Below, one piece after another: positions 1 to 6,736 of a stretch of DNA of 9,496 nucleotides. Every line of letters starts with the position of its first letter. The stretch's first letter is position 1. Origin of the DNA: an uncultured Chthoniobacterales bacterium (GTDB taxonomy: Bacteria > Verrucomicrobiota > Verrucomicrobiae > Chthoniobacterales > UBA10450); the NCBI GenBank assembly GCA_955652855.1, contig CATPCN010000762.1, forward strand, positions 1-9,496, given 5' to 3'. Below the pieces are notes generated by a model. That model was given only the letters and a program-made list of their open reading frames with translations. It was not told the DNA's origin and did no database searches. The translations under genes were made by a program, and so were the position numbers.

Positions 1-1
1 G

Positions 2-1675
2 GAAATCCCAGAGAAAAGCATTGCCGTTCTTCCATTTGAAAATCTGAGCGCGAATCAGGAGAACGCATTCTTCACTGACGGCGTGCAGGACGAAATCTTG
101 ACCGACCTGGCCAAGATCGCGGACCTGAAAGTGATCAGCCGCACTTCCGTGATGCTCTACAAAAGCGGCAACCCACGCAACCTCCGCGAAATTGGGCAAC
201 AACTCGGCGTGGCTCATGTGCTGGAGGGAAGTGTCCAGCGCGCCGCCAACCGAGTCAGGATAACGGCGCAGCTCATTGACGCCCGTACCGACGCGCATCT
301 GTGGGCGCAGACTTACGATCGAGATCTCGCCGATGTCTTCGCGATGCAGAGCGAAATCGCGCAACAAATTGCCGATCAGCTTCGGAGCAAACTTTCGCCA
401 GCGGAGAGAGCGGCGATCGCGGAGCGCCCGACCGCCGACTTAGTAGCCTATGCACTGTACACCGAGGCAAGTGAGCTTTTCGTGTGGGACAATTGGGAGG
501 GCGCGGAAAAAACCCTGGCCCGAAAAGTGGAACTCCTCGACAAGGCTACGCAGCGCGATCCGAGCTTTGCGCTCGCTTATTGCGCCCTCGCGAAAGCGCA
601 AGGCGAACTTTACGAGATGAATGGTGATCGCACGCATCTCGATTTGGCAAAGAAAGCGGTGGACACCGCGTTGCGAATGCGTCCAGACTTCGGCGAGGCG
701 CACCGGGAGCTGGCGTATTACTACTTCTACGCTCGCGATTTTGATCGCGCATACGACGAAGTCACCATCGCTATTCGTACATTACCGAATGATGCTGTGG
801 CGCTTTGGGTCGCGGGCCGCATCGATCGCCACCGAAATCGCTGGGATGATTCGGTCGCCAATTTACAAAAAGCAGCCGAACTCGACCCGCGGAACCCTGA
901 GATCGAATACCACCTCCAACTCAATTATCGTTTGATGCGTCGATACAAAGAGTGGGAACAGCGGCTCGCGAAACACGCTTTGAGCGATCTGCGGCCGGAC
1001 TTTTGGCGCCAGCTTGCGCTAGCTGAGATCAAGCTGGACAAGGGTGATCCAGTCGCGGCGCAGGCTCTTCTAGCAGAAATGCCGCTGGAGTTTAGTCCGG
1101 CTCCAGAGGTGTGGGACACGCGATTTACGACAGCGCTTTACCTGCGAGATTATGATGCAGCGAACCGGGTGATTGCTGCTACTCCCGCGAAGTTCGCCGA
1201 TGACGTTTTTGGTGGGCAACCTCCGGAGAGCTGGGCTGACGGGCTGATTGCGCGTTTACGGGGTGATAAGCAAAAAGCGCAGGCGGTGTTTGCAGCCGCC
1301 CGGACGAGGGTCGACGCGACCTGGGGCGACAAGAGCAAGAATGAGGGCTACTTCGCGCAAGTCGCGAGACTTGATGCGGGGCTTGGCAAGAAAGACGAGG
1401 CGATCCGCGAGGCGCGGCGCGCGGTCGATCTCATGCCCATTGCCAAGGACTCTTTCACAGGCCCGGAGCTCGTCACCAACCTGGCGCTGGTTTACGCGTG
1501 GACGGGTGAGCGCACCCTCGCGATCGAGCAGCTCAAGATTGTCGCGAAAATCCCGGCCGGTCCTTCATATGGCGATCTTCGCTTTAATCCCGTTTGGGAC
1601 TCGCTGCGCGGCGATCCGCGCTTCGAAGCCCTTGTCGCGAAAGTTTTTGCGCCTAAGAACAGCACATCGCCGTGA
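2..1675 (+). CDS. TolB-like / TPR-repeat protein, 5' end missing
   Basis: The frame is open from the first bases of the window, so only the C-terminal 557 residues are visible. A GTG at 83 could be taken as a start, but it is the Val inside the conserved stretch TDGVQDEIL and is not a start. Visible residues 5-20 (KSIAVLPFENLS) begin the TolB-like/FlgO-like domain, which continues through VISRTSVMLYK, LGVAHVLEGSVQ, RITAQLIDA and LWAQTYDRDL to about residue 140. From about residue 185 to 330 come TPR-like helical pairs (AYCALAKAQGELYE, HRELAYYYFYARDFDRAYDE, SVANLQKAAELDPRNPE), and more degenerate repeats follow to the end. Known relatives place this module after a Ser/Thr kinase, nucleotide-cyclase or DNA-binding winged-helix domain, so the lost N-terminus probably holds the signalling part; which one cannot be seen. 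It ends in TGA and a gene-poor stretch follows. Family assignment is firm; biological role is not. Confidence 0.85.
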   Translation, partial: EIPEKSIAVLPFENLSANQENAFFTDGVQDEILTDLAKIADLKVISRTSVMLYKSGNPRNLREIGQQLGVAHVLEGSVQRAANRVRITAQLIDARTDAHLWAQTYDRDLADVFAMQSEIAQQIADQLRSKLSPAERAAIAERPTADLVAYALYTEASELFVWDNWEGAEKTLARKVELLDKATQRDPSFALAYCALAKAQGELYEMNGDRTHLDLAKKAVDTALRMRPDFGEAHRELAYYYFYARDFDRAYDEVTIAIRTLPNDAVALWVAGRIDRHRNRWDDSVANLQKAAELDPRNPEIEYHLQLNYRLMRRYKEWEQRLAKHALSDLRPDFWRQLALAEIKLDKGDPVAAQALLAEMPLEFSPAPEVWDTRFTTALYLRDYDAANRVIAATPAKFADDVFGGQPPESWADGLIARLRGDKQKAQAVFAAARTRVDATWGDKSKNEGYFAQVARLDAGLGKKDEAIREARRAVDLMPIAKDSFTGPELVTNLALVYAWTGERTLAIEQLKIVAKIPAGPSYGDLRFNPVWDSLRGDPRFEALVAKVFAPKNSTSP

Positions 1676-1974
1676 ACCCGCGCAAATAAAGACCGCACGA
1701 TTTTCGATAAGCAAAAAGCTGCTCGGCGATGGTTCCATTCGACTGAGGATTTTTGCCAAGACATCTAAGTCGACATATGAAGACCCAGAACCTAGTTAGT
1801 TACCTTCGCATTAATCTCGATAGGAGCCGTGTTCTTCACTAGCATATGCGTTTTCGCGGCAGTGATGCAGCGGAGTCTTCGGACATTGGACATGCTCAAA
1901 AGACTCAAATATTCAGCAAATGTACATTGCATACCGCCGAGGCGTGAGCACTTTAGCGGCTCGCTCGCAAATCT
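1676..1974. other. Gene-poor intergenic stretch upstream of the LolA-like gene
   Basis: This stretch separates the TPR gene from the secreted-protein pair. I see no RNA gene, no strong hairpin with a T-run and no convincing ORF. It should contain the promoter of the downstream pair. A weak sigma70-like candidate is TTGGAC at 1886-1891 with an AT-rich segment (AAATATTC) about 17 nt downstream, but the -10 match is poor. An antisense frame covering 1792-1983 (63 codons, GTG start) runs into the start of the next gene and shows no recognisable family. Confidence 0.5.
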
Positions 1975-2727
1975 ATGAAGCACTTACGTTTCGCAATTCT
2001 CTCCCTCTCGCTCATCGCCCCCGGCGGGTTCGCGCAAGATTCAAAGACGCCGACTCTCGATGAATTAGTCGCCAAAAATGTCGAAGCAAAAGGTGGCGCG
2101 GCTGCTTTGCAATCGCTTCAGTCAGTCCGGTTCAGCGGAAAAATGCTCGTGAACGAAGGTCAGATTGAATTTGGTTACGTTCAGACAAAGAAACGGCCGG
2201 GCGCAGTGCGCACCGACGCGACTCTGCAAGAGATGACCGCAGTCCAGGCTTACGACGGGAAAGAAGGTTGGAAGATTTCGCCATTCCAAGGCCGCAAAGA
2301 TCCGGAAAAATTGTCGGCCGACGACGTGAAGTCGCTCATCGAGGACGCTGAAATCGATGGGCCTCTCGTGGATTGGAAAGCAAAAGGGAGCACGGTGGAT
2401 TATCTCGGGACGGAAGATGTCGACGGCACGCTTGCTTACAAATTAAAAGTCGTCCGCAAAAACGACGACGTGAATTTCGTTTATCTCGATCCTGATCATT
2501 TCCTGGAGATCCGGATACTGACGCAGCGAATTGAACATGGCGCGCAAACGGAAGTGGAAACCGATTTGGGCGATTACGAAAAGATCGGCGGCGTGTTTCT
2601 TCCGTTTTCAATCGAGGCGGGCAGCAAAGGTTCGCCGGACAAACAAAAGATCATTATCGAAAAAGCCGACGCTAATGTGCCAGTGGATGACGCCGTGTTC
2701 CATTTTCCCGCCACTGCTGCCAAGTAA
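1975..2727 (+). CDS. Secreted LolA/LolB-fold-like protein (outer-membrane lipoprotein-sorting-like)
   Basis: A protein of 250 residues. Residues 1-20 form a Sec signal peptide: Lys and Arg at the front (MKHLRF), a hydrophobic core (AILSLSLIA) and a probable cleavage after GGFA before QDS. There is no lipobox Cys, so it is predicted to be soluble in the periplasm or exported. The mature start LDELVAKNVEAKGGAAAL is typical of a group annotated as outer-membrane lipoprotein-sorting-like proteins. Beta-strand-rich text follows (VRFSGKMLVNEGQIEFGY, AYDGKEGWKISPF, YKLKVVRKND, VYLDPDHFLEIRI, GGVFLPFSIE), as expected for the half-barrel that binds a lipid or hydrophobic ligand. No ligand is known and classical LolA function is not implied. 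The ATG at 1975 fits the signal peptide, although no Shine-Dalgarno is visible. The next gene starts 17 nt after the TAA, so the two are probably co-transcribed. Confidence 0.75.
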   Translation: MKHLRFAILSLSLIAPGGFAQDSKTPTLDELVAKNVEAKGGAAALQSLQSVRFSGKMLVNEGQIEFGYVQTKKRPGAVRTDATLQEMTAVQAYDGKEGWKISPFQGRKDPEKLSADDVKSLIEDAEIDGPLVDWKAKGSTVDYLGTEDVDGTLAYKLKVVRKNDDVNFVYLDPDHFLEIRILTQRIEHGAQTEVETDLGDYEKIGGVFLPFSIEAGSKGSPDKQKIIIEKADANVPVDDAVFHFPATAAK

Positions 2728-2744
2728 TTCATTTCTCAATACTC

Positions 2745-5700
2745 ATGCGATTCCTAAAATTCGTACTCATTGCGTTGTCGATTGCCGGTGTTGTTTCTGC
2801 CGCCGAGCAAGCGCCATTTAATTATGCAACAATCTCCGGTCTTGGCGCGCGCAATATTGGTTCCGCCGCGATGAGCGGCCGTATCTCCGCCATCGCTGGA
2901 GCGAAAGAAGCCTCCGGCAAGATCACGCTCTTTGTTGGCGCCGCCAGCGGCGGCGTGTGGAAGTCGGACGACGGTGGAACTCGTTATCGCCCAGTGTTTG
3001 ACGAACAGCCGGTGCAATCGATCGGTGCGATCGCGCTTGATCCGAAGAACGCGAAAAACGTTTGGGTCGGCACGGGAGAATCGTGGACGCGCAACAGCGT
3101 CTCAATTGGTGACGGCATTTATAAGTCGACCGACGGTGGCGAGACTTGGACTCATGCGGGTCTGCCGAATTCGGAGCGCATCTCTAAAATTCTCGTCAGT
3201 CCAAAAAACAGCGACACGGTTTACGCCGCCGTGCCCGGAGCTTTGTGGAGCGATTCAGCCGATCGCGGTCTCTACAAAACGACGGATGGCGGCAAGACGT
3301 GGAAGCAAATCCTGAAAGGCGCGAATCTTTCCACGGGCTGCACTTCAATTGCATTCGATCCGACCAATCCAGAGACAATGTTCGCGAGCCTCTGGGATTT
3401 CCGTCGGACAGGTTGGGAATACCGCTCCGGCGGGAACGGCCCGGACAAATCTTCCGGCAGCGGCTTATTCCGTTCGAATGACGGCGGAGCGACTTGGACG
3501 GAGATCACGCCGGAGAATAATAAAGGCTTTTCGAAAAAGCCCTACGGCCGTCTCGCGGTCGCGATCGCTCCGTCGAATGCGAAACGCATTTATGCGTTTG
3601 TCGAATCACCGGAAAGCGCGCTTTTCGTTTCCGACGATGGAGGCATGACATGGGACAAGCGCGACAAAAGTAGTTGGATGGTGTGGCGCCCGTTCTACTT
3701 CGCCAATCTTATTGTCGATCCAAAAAATCCTGACCGCGTCTTCAAGACGGACGGCGCGCTCATTCTCAGCGAAGATGCGGGCAAAAGTTTTGCTACGATT
3801 GGTGGATTCGTCGGGATGCACGGCGACGTGCACGATGTTTGGATCGATCCCACCAATCCGCAGATTGTCTTCGCCGGCGACGACGGCGGCATGTGGTATT
3901 CCTACAACGGCGGCGCCAAATGGTGGAAAGGCGAGAACCTACCCGTCTCGCAATTTTATCACGTTAGCGTCGACGACAACGATCCTTATCGCGTCTACGG
4001 CGGTTTGCAGGACAACAGTTCGTGGGTCGGCGATTCGCAATATCCCGGCGGCATTACGAATTCGCGCTGGGAAAACATGTATAACGGCGACGGCTTTTGG
4101 ACGTTTCAAGATCCGGCAGATCCCGATTACGTCTACGCGGAATTCCAGGGCGGCATAATCGGCCGCGTGAATCGCTACACGCACGAAGCACGCACCATCC
4201 AACCAACGCCTAATTACAAAGAGAAGCTGCGTTACAATTGGAATACGCCCATCGCATTATCGCCGAATGAAAAAGGAACGATTTATGTCGGCGCGCAGTT
4301 TTTATTTCGCTCGCGAGATCACGGCCAGACGTGGGACCGCATTTCGCCCGATCTCACGGCAAACGATCCAGAAAAACAAAAGCAGGAACAATCGGGCGGC
4401 GTCACGATCGACAATTCCTCCGCCGAAATGCACACCACGATCTATTCGATCAGCGAATCGCCAAAAGATAAGGCGATCATCTGGGTCGGAACAGACGATG
4501 GAAATTTGCAGCTCACGCGCGATGCCGGAAAAACTTGGAGCAACGTCGTCGGGAATGTGCCAGGCCTGCCCAAGAATTCGTGGGTCAGCTGGGTCCAAGC
4601 CAGTAACTTCGACGCGGCCACAGCTTACGCCGCGTTTGATCGACATACGTTCGGCGATATGGCGCCGTACGTTTTCCGCACCACCGATTACGGCAAGACC
4701 TGGACTCCGCTCGTCACACCGCAGGAGCTTAAAGGCGTCCGCGGATATGCGCACGTCATCAAAGAAGATGTCATGCAATCGAACCTGCTTTTTCTCGGCA
4801 CCGAGTTTGGTCTCTACGTGTCGATTGATGGCGGAAAAGCATGGGCGCAATTCAAGGGCAATCATTTTCCCGCAGTCGCAGTGCGCGACCTCGCGATTCA
4901 ATCGCGCGAAAACGATCTCGTCATCGCAACTCATGGCCGCGGCATTTGGATTGTGGATGATATCACTCCGCTGCGCGCGCTTACTTCCGACCTGATGACT
5001 CAGGAAGCTGCTTTTGTTTCCGCGCGACCAGTGCAGCAGCGCATCGAAGGAAACGGCGGATGGCCCAACGGCGATGCCGTATTTGTCGGCGACAATCCGC
5101 CGGATGCGGCCGTCATCACTTACTATCAACGCTCACGTCATTTGTTCGGCAAGCTCAAGCTAGAAGTCCTGGATGCTTCCGGCCGCGTGGTCGATGAATT
5201 GCCCGCGAGCAAACGGCCCGGATTGAATCGCGCCATCTGGAGCATGCGCGAAAAACCGCCGCGTGTTCCGCCCGCCGCGCAAATCGCGCAAGCCGGTATC
5301 CGTGGGCCGCGCCTCGCGCCCGGTGTGTATTCGGTTCGAATGACGAAAGCTGGAAAAGTTTCCGAAACGAAACTGACTGTCGGGCTCGATCGCCGGGCGA
5401 AGTTTAATGAGGCCGATCGGAAAGCTCAGTTTGATGCCGCCATGAGAGTGCGGGCGCTGTTTGGCGACGAAAGTGCGCTGATGGATCGAATTTTATTTTT
5501 GCGGGGCGCGTTGGCTAAGAGTGCAACGGCGTTACCGGAAGGTGATGCGCTCAAGAAAAGCGTCACCGATTTCGACAACAAGATCGAAAATGTCCGCAAA
5601 AAAATTGTCGCGACTACTGAAGGCGGAGCGATCACTGGCGAAGAACGGCTGCGCGAACATAGCGACCATCTTTACGGCGCGATCTTGAGTTACGAAGGCA

Positions 5701-5972
5701 AGCCGGGCGATTACCAGATCGCTTACATCGACGCTCTTAAAAAGGAACTGGACGACGTGACAAAAGACTTCGAGCAATTGCTCGTGAAAGAACTGCCCAC
5801 GCTTAACGATTCGCTTAAAGGCAAAGGCCAGCAGCCGATTCCACCGCCGCCAGCCAAAGTCGCGGTGAATGATGATGGACCGAGATCCGGTGGCAACCTC
5901 AGTCGACCCATCGATCGCGACGCGCTGGGTATTCGCGCATCTTTGCCTGCGGACTTCCGCTTGCTACACTGA
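2745..5972 (+). CDS. Secreted Asp-box (BNR/VPS10-sortilin-like) beta-propeller protein
   Basis: A protein of 1075 residues with a signal peptide at 1-19 (MRFLKF, hydrophobic core, VSA|AEQ). Eleven Asp-box motifs (S/T-x-D-x-G-x-x-W and variants) are readable at about residues 74, 128, 179, 244, 296, 342, 386, 523, 591, 646 and 693, for example STDGGETW, TTDGGKTW, SNDGGATW and TRDAGKTW. Such motifs sit on the hairpins of BNR/sortilin-type propellers; this number suggests two propellers or one large one. The block at about 715-745 (DLAIQSRENDLVIATHGRGIWIVDDI) is typical of the family annotated as VPS10-domain or sortilin-like glycosyl hydrolase. An Ig-like segment follows (about 800-880), then a charged helical region (about 885-1020) and a Pro-rich linker (PIPPPP). 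The hydrolase label is by family naming only: I cannot identify catalytic residues. It lies 17 nt behind the LolA-like gene. Its TGA at 5970-5972 overlaps a CTG that may start ubiE/menG. Confidence 0.85.
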   Translation: MRFLKFVLIALSIAGVVSAAEQAPFNYATISGLGARNIGSAAMSGRISAIAGAKEASGKITLFVGAASGGVWKSDDGGTRYRPVFDEQPVQSIGAIALDPKNAKNVWVGTGESWTRNSVSIGDGIYKSTDGGETWTHAGLPNSERISKILVSPKNSDTVYAAVPGALWSDSADRGLYKTTDGGKTWKQILKGANLSTGCTSIAFDPTNPETMFASLWDFRRTGWEYRSGGNGPDKSSGSGLFRSNDGGATWTEITPENNKGFSKKPYGRLAVAIAPSNAKRIYAFVESPESALFVSDDGGMTWDKRDKSSWMVWRPFYFANLIVDPKNPDRVFKTDGALILSEDAGKSFATIGGFVGMHGDVHDVWIDPTNPQIVFAGDDGGMWYSYNGGAKWWKGENLPVSQFYHVSVDDNDPYRVYGGLQDNSSWVGDSQYPGGITNSRWENMYNGDGFWTFQDPADPDYVYAEFQGGIIGRVNRYTHEARTIQPTPNYKEKLRYNWNTPIALSPNEKGTIYVGAQFLFRSRDHGQTWDRISPDLTANDPEKQKQEQSGGVTIDNSSAEMHTTIYSISESPKDKAIIWVGTDDGNLQLTRDAGKTWSNVVGNVPGLPKNSWVSWVQASNFDAATAYAAFDRHTFGDMAPYVFRTTDYGKTWTPLVTPQELKGVRGYAHVIKEDVMQSNLLFLGTEFGLYVSIDGGKAWAQFKGNHFPAVAVRDLAIQSRENDLVIATHGRGIWIVDDITPLRALTSDLMTQEAAFVSARPVQQRIEGNGGWPNGDAVFVGDNPPDAAVITYYQRSRHLFGKLKLEVLDASGRVVDELPASKRPGLNRAIWSMREKPPRVPPAAQIAQAGIRGPRLAPGVYSVRMTKAGKVSETKLTVGLDRRAKFNEADRKAQFDAAMRVRALFGDESALMDRILFLRGALAKSATALPEGDALKKSVTDFDNKIENVRKKIVATTEGGAITGEERLREHSDHLYGAILSYEGKPGDYQIAYIDALKKELDDVTKDFEQLLVKELPTLNDSLKGKGQQPIPPPPAKVAVNDDGPRSGGNLSRPIDRDALGIRASLPADFRLLH

Positions 5973-6025
5973 CAAGCGTAATCGAAGAACCGCTTCCATA
6001 TCAGCATCCCGAGCGAATTCGGCGG
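5969..6025 (+). other. Probable N-terminal extension of UbiE/MenG with a non-canonical start
   Basis: In phase with the ATG at 6026, nineteen codons from CTG at 5969 encode a segment ending in YQHPERIRR, directly ahead of MFGSIARRYD. An Arg-rich helix at this point is normal for the family. The frame is open back to a TGA at 5873-5875, but no ATG, GTG or TTG occurs between that stop and 6026. The only near-cognate candidates close by are CTG at 5969, ATC at 5981 and ATT at 6017. With CTG the protein would be 234 residues, close to typical family length, and the start would overlap the TGA of the upstream gene as CTGA. No clear Shine-Dalgarno precedes either candidate. A start at 6026 with loss of this helix remains possible. 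Confidence 0.5.
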
Positions 6026-6673
6026 ATGTTTGGCTCCATCGCGCGGCGTTATGATCTCGCCAATCATCTGCTCAGTTGCGGCGTGGATTTTTATTGGCGC
6101 AATCGCGCCGCGCGGATTGTCGCCGGCTGGCGCCCGAAGAAACTTGTCGATCTTGCCACGGGGACGGGCGATCTCGCGCTTGTTTTGCAAAAGAAATTTT
6201 CGAAAGCCGAAATCATCGCCGTAGATTTCTCCGAGGAAATGTTGGCGATCGCGAAACACAAAGGCGTGCGTCAAACCGTTGTCGCGGACGCGATGCGCTT
6301 GCCATTTCCGGATGCGTCGTTCGATTGCGTAACCGTCGCGTTCGGTTTGCGCAACATGGAGAATTACGGCGAGGCGTTGCGCGAAATGTCGCGCGTGCTC
6401 AAGACAGGCGGACATCTGTTGGTTCTCGAATTTTCGCTGCCGCGCATGTCGATCTTGCGCGGGCCGTACCGATTTTATCTGCATCGTGTGCTGCCTTTTT
6501 TTGGATCGCTTCTCACTAAACAAAAGAACGCATATGATTATCTCGGCGATTCGATCGAAGAATTTCCGAACGGCGATGCGATGCTGCGATTGATGGAAGC
6601 GAGCGGATTCGCGAATGCGAAAGCCGAGCCGCTCACCGGCGGGATTGTCACGATTTACACGGCGGAGCAGTAG
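6026..6673 (+). CDS. ubiE: Demethylmenaquinone methyltransferase UbiE/MenG
   Basis: This is a SAM-dependent C-methyltransferase for the last step of menaquinone synthesis (demethylmenaquinol to menaquinol); in ubiquinone makers the same family methylates a benzoquinol. From the ATG at 6026 it has 215 residues. Family marks: MFGSIARRYDLANHLLSCG at the N-terminus, SAM-binding motif I VDLATGTGDL (41-50), the acidic end of strand 2 in IAVDFSEEML, VAFGLRNMENYGEAL (104-118), LVLEFSLP (132-139), YDYLGDSIEEFP (170-181) and the C-terminal LTGGIVTIYTAE. The helix before MF is usually part of the protein, and codons upstream read HPERIRR in phase, so the true start may lie earlier; see the separate entry. 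Verrucomicrobiota generally use menaquinone, so menG is the functional name I prefer. The gene lies 53 nt after the Asp-box gene and its TAG stop opens the palindromic element. Confidence 0.93.
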   Translation: MFGSIARRYDLANHLLSCGVDFYWRNRAARIVAGWRPKKLVDLATGTGDLALVLQKKFSKAEIIAVDFSEEMLAIAKHKGVRQTVVADAMRLPFPDASFDCVTVAFGLRNMENYGEALREMSRVLKTGGHLLVLEFSLPRMSILRGPYRFYLHRVLPFFGSLLTKQKNAYDYLGDSIEEFPNGDAMLRLMEASGFANAKAEPLTGGIVTIYTAEQ

Positions 6674-6736
6674 GGACAGCTCTCCGAGCTGTCCGTCGAA
6701 TCAAAATAATCGGACGCGTCGGAGACGCGTCCCTAC
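6670..6736. repeat. Pair of inverted REP-like palindromes between convergent genes
   Basis: Two 26-nt arms face each other: 6670-6695 on the + strand and 6711-6736 read on the - strand, separated by 15 AT-rich nt. Both arms share GTAGGGAC, then a 3-nt block, TCTCCGA, a 3-nt block and GTCCG. In arm 1 the blocks are AGC and GCT; in arm 2 they are GCG and CGC, so the changes preserve pairing. Each arm forms a perfect 9-bp stem with a 3-nt loop (6674-6694 and 6712-6732). The outermost GTAGGGAC and GTCCCTAC are perfect 8-nt inverted repeats. The TAG stop of ubiE/menG (6671-6673) and of the DUF4340 gene (CTA at 6733-6735) are both part of these ends. The structure resembles REP/BIME elements mobilised by RAYT transposases; no RAYT gene is in the window. 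I infer it is one of many genomic copies. Confidence 0.8.
6699..6732 (-). terminator. Possible intrinsic terminator of the DUF4340 transcript
   Basis: Read on the - strand, the TAG of the DUF4340 gene is followed at once by the 9-bp GC-rich hairpin at 6732-6712 and then by the T-rich tract GATTATTTTGATTC. That is the order expected of a Rho-independent terminator, although the T-run is interrupted. On the + strand the other hairpin (6674-6694) is followed by an A-rich tract, so it is a poorer terminator for ubiE/menG. The hairpin belongs to the REP-like element, so termination may be a secondary role. Confidence 0.4.

Noticed and set aside
83..85. GTG at 83 as the start of the TolB-like/TPR gene
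   Set aside because: The frame is open to position 2 and the upstream codons encode the conserved beginning of the TolB-like domain (KSIAVLPFENLS).
1248..1799. + strand ORF overlapping the end of the TPR gene and running into the intergenic stretch
   Set aside because: Arg- and Ser-rich out-of-frame translation of the TPR gene; the part past 1675 has no recognisable content.
1792..1983. Antisense 63-codon ORF in the intergenic stretch
   Set aside because: GTG start, overlap with the start of the LolA-like gene, no recognisable family or ribosome binding site; likely chance.
2965..4845. Recurring GACGGTGGC-like words in the Asp-box gene as DNA repeats
   Set aside because: They are the codons of the Asp-box motif (DGG) at irregular spacing, so they are explained by protein repeats and not by a CRISPR or DNA repeat array.
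4302..5129. Long antisense ORF (275 codons) inside the Asp-box gene
   Set aside because: It is the complement of unmistakable Asp-box coding sequence; its protein shows no domain pattern.
5723..6523. Antisense ORF (266 codons) spanning the Asp-box gene end and ubiE/menG
   Set aside because: It crosses two well-recognised genes in antisense; open only because of codon bias.
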